6,640 nucleotides of DNA from an uncultured Saprospiraceae bacterium (GTDB lineage Bacteria; Bacteroidota; Bacteroidia; Chitinophagales; Saprospiraceae), in contig CAKUWM010000158.1 of the NCBI GenBank assembly GCA_934699305.1, positions 1 through 6,640 of the forward strand, in the 5' to 3' direction. A program made the position numbers and the translations under genes. The notes under the pieces are model-generated. The model saw only the letters and a list, made by a program, of their open reading frames with translations. It made no database searches and was not told the origin of the DNA. The first letter of the stretch is position 1; every line of letters starts with the position of its first letter. Below, one piece after another: positions 5,824-6,640 of the stretch.

Positions 5824-5865
5824 CTACGGATCAAAAGGTTTCAGGTTTGAATCCTGACGGGGTCA
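5824..5865 (+). tRNA. 3' fragment of tRNA-Arg (anticodon ACG): integration attachment site
   Basis: The sequence reads as the 3' half of a tRNA in strict register. The anticodon loop is CTACGGA (5824-5830, anticodon ACG with G37), followed by the 3' anticodon strand TCAAA and variable loop AGGTT. The T-stem TCAGG/CCTGA encloses loop TTTGAAT (5841-5857). The acceptor strand is CGGGGTC (5858-5864) and the discriminator is A; CCA is not encoded. Upstream, the expected TTTGA partner strand, the D-arm and a GACCCCG acceptor strand are absent; ACGAA occupies the stem position. The fragment is thus not a working tRNA. It is the part duplicated when an element integrates at a tRNA 3' end, and the adjacent integrase supports this. 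The likely crossover lies at or downstream of the anticodon loop. Confidence 0.8.
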
Positions 5866-5877
5866 CAAACAAGGCGG

Positions 5878-5918
5878 ATACCCATTGTAATAATTTAATT
5901 TGCAATGGGTATTTTATT
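5878..5918 (+). terminator. Rho-independent terminator of the original tRNA-Arg gene
   Basis: ATACCCATTG (5878-5887) pairs perfectly with CAATGGGTAT (5903-5912), and the stem can extend inward by T-G, A-T and A-T pairs. It is followed by TTTATTTTT on the plus strand. It lies 12 bases after the tRNA 3' end and faces the same way. It fits a tRNA terminator left in place in the chromosome, outside the island. Confidence 0.7.
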
Positions 5919-5924
5919 TTTGGT

Positions 5925-5938
5925 GTCAAAAATTTGAC
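5925..5938. repeat. Short palindrome after the tRNA terminator
   Basis: GTCAAA and TTTGAC flank a 2-base centre, forming a near-perfect 14-bp palindrome between the terminator and the lipoprotein stop codon. Such a short AT-rich palindrome could be chance. Confidence 0.25.
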
Positions 5939-5956
5939 TGTAAGTCATCTATTTTT

Positions 5957-6541
5957 CTAAAGTTTTACTGATATTTTATTTACTACTAAACCTGTGTCTT
6001 TCATCTCACTCGATTTTATAATTACGTATCCTTTACGGGCTTTATCTTTTTGAATAGGCGTAAGTCCTTGTTCCATATGGTCACAATGGACTGATATGGG
6101 CGGTACCAAATCAACAGGTTTATTATTTTTTAATGTAAAGACTTTATAACCACTCCAACAACTTGTAAACCATTCCGGGTTTAGACCAATTTCGTCACCC
6201 ACGTTATCATTTAAGTCACCAAGATTGATAGGCTGACCTCCTATGCACTGATCAATTTTGATTGGTTGAATAGAACCATCAGAAAAATTAATAGTACTAA
6301 TACATTCCCCCACACACGATTCCCCGGGTACAGCGATTTCTGGCGGAACCAACCAGGCGGTTTCCTGCTTTCCGTCGCCATTAAAATCTCCGGTTATGGA
6401 ATCACGTTTTATAGTTGAATCACTATTTACAACGTCATGAGTTTTTAGGGAATCGGTTTCGACTTCGGATTGTTCTGATGTTGTCTGTATATTGCAGGAG
6501 CTTGCTATGAGACTTAACAAAACGAAAGAAATGAAGCGCAT
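5957..6541 (-). CDS. Putative lipoprotein with acidic calcium-binding-like motifs
   Basis: I do not recognise a named family. The 194-residue product starts with MRFISFVLLSLIASSC, a short lipoprotein signal with a lipobox ending at Cys16. The mature protein would be lipidated at that cysteine and held in the envelope. A Ser/Thr/Asp-rich linker (about 17-50) follows. Then comes GDFNGDGKQETAWL (about 51-64), a DxNxDGxxE loop like those of FG-GAP/EF-hand-type calcium sites. A weaker copy, GDLNDNVGDEIGL, occurs about 60 residues later. Cysteines in VGECIS, DQCIGG, TSCWSG and VHCDH could form disulfides outside the cytoplasm. The ATG at 6541-6539 is preferred because the signal peptide starts there; an ATG seven codons upstream (6562-6560) would add MHYKINY. 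It converges on the tRNA fragment and lies beyond the att site, so it is probably host chromosome. Confidence 0.7.
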   Translation of the reverse strand: MRFISFVLLSLIASSCNIQTTSEQSEVETDSLKTHDVVNSDSTIKRDSITGDFNGDGKQETAWLVPPEIAVPGESCVGECISTINFSDGSIQPIKIDQCIGGQPINLGDLNDNVGDEIGLNPEWFTSCWSGYKVFTLKNNKPVDLVPPISVHCDHMEQGLTPIQKDKARKGYVIIKSSEMKDTGLVVNKISVKL

Positions 6542-6640
6542 ATAGTTTATTTTATAATGCAAGTCATTAGTGTCCTGTTTAAAAATAGTTTAGTTCTTTG
6601 AAATTCTTGATATTATTATGTTTAAAGTAGTTTTATTTCG

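Larger units (their letters stand above)
1..5865. mobile_element. Right-hand part of a tRNA-Arg-integrated genomic island
   Basis: A tyrosine integrase gene reads away from a truncated tRNA-Arg 3' end located about 160 bases from its start. This is the usual layout of an integrative element that recombines into the 3' half of a tRNA gene. Because the fragment keeps the 3' half and has lost the 5' half, the foreign DNA must lie to its left. The element therefore includes the integrase, the AbiE operon and, most simply, the dGTPase/nucleotidyltransferase pair and the IS piece. The left boundary is not in the window, so inclusion of the leftmost genes is inference. No conjugation or phage structural genes are visible here. 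Confidence 0.6.

Noticed and set aside
5750..5865. A complete tRNA-Arg gene
   Set aside because: Only the part from the anticodon loop to the discriminator base is present. The matching 5' acceptor strand, D-arm and 5' anticodon strand are absent.
1..6640. CRISPR array
   Set aside because: No regularly spaced direct repeats with unique spacers are present; the only tandem repeat is the two-copy 12-mer at 5671-5694.

Overview
The window looks like Bacteroidota DNA. The reasons are an AT-rich sequence, a Bacteroidetes-type tyrosine integrase, starts without clear Shine-Dalgarno sequences, a TAnnTTTG-type promoter element, and a short lipoprotein. I read it as the right-hand end of an integrated genomic island, followed by about 0.8 kb of ordinary chromosome. 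The boundary is a 3' fragment of a tRNA-Arg gene (anticodon ACG) at about 5824-5865. It runs from the anticodon loop to the discriminator base, and its 5' half is missing. A tyrosine integrase gene lies beside it, so the fragment is probably an attachment site. The intact tRNA gene should lie beyond the left edge of the window.

Layout: 1-345 is the C-terminal end of an IS481-like transposase reading rightward, with a possible IS end near 383. From 426 to 2627 there is a very AT-rich leftward pair. One gene encodes an HD-domain dNTP triphosphohydrolase (dGTPase family), interrupted by a single in-frame TGA. Six bases downstream is a small protein with a poly(A)-polymerase/CCA-adding-type nucleotidyltransferase head. 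From 2700 to 4324 is a leftward two-gene type IV toxin-antitoxin operon of the AbiE kind (AbiEi antitoxin, then AbiEii nucleotidyltransferase toxin), overlapping by ATGA. Its promoter region carries a perfect 9+9 bp inverted repeat, a likely autorepression operator. From 4433 to 5662 is the integrase, also leftward. From 5663 to 5823 is a short region rich in repeats, then the tRNA fragment with its terminator. A leftward lipoprotein gene (5957-6541) belongs to the flanking chromosome.

The cargo fits a small defence island. AbiE is a known abortive-infection and plasmid-stabilising module, and dGTPases are known to protect bacteria from phage by depleting dNTPs. The least familiar element is the dGTPase plus CCA-like nucleotidyltransferase pair. 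I do not recognise it as a named system, and it is the best candidate here for something undescribed. The TGA within the dGTPase gene leaves open whether the pair is still active, is made as two polypeptides, or is decaying.
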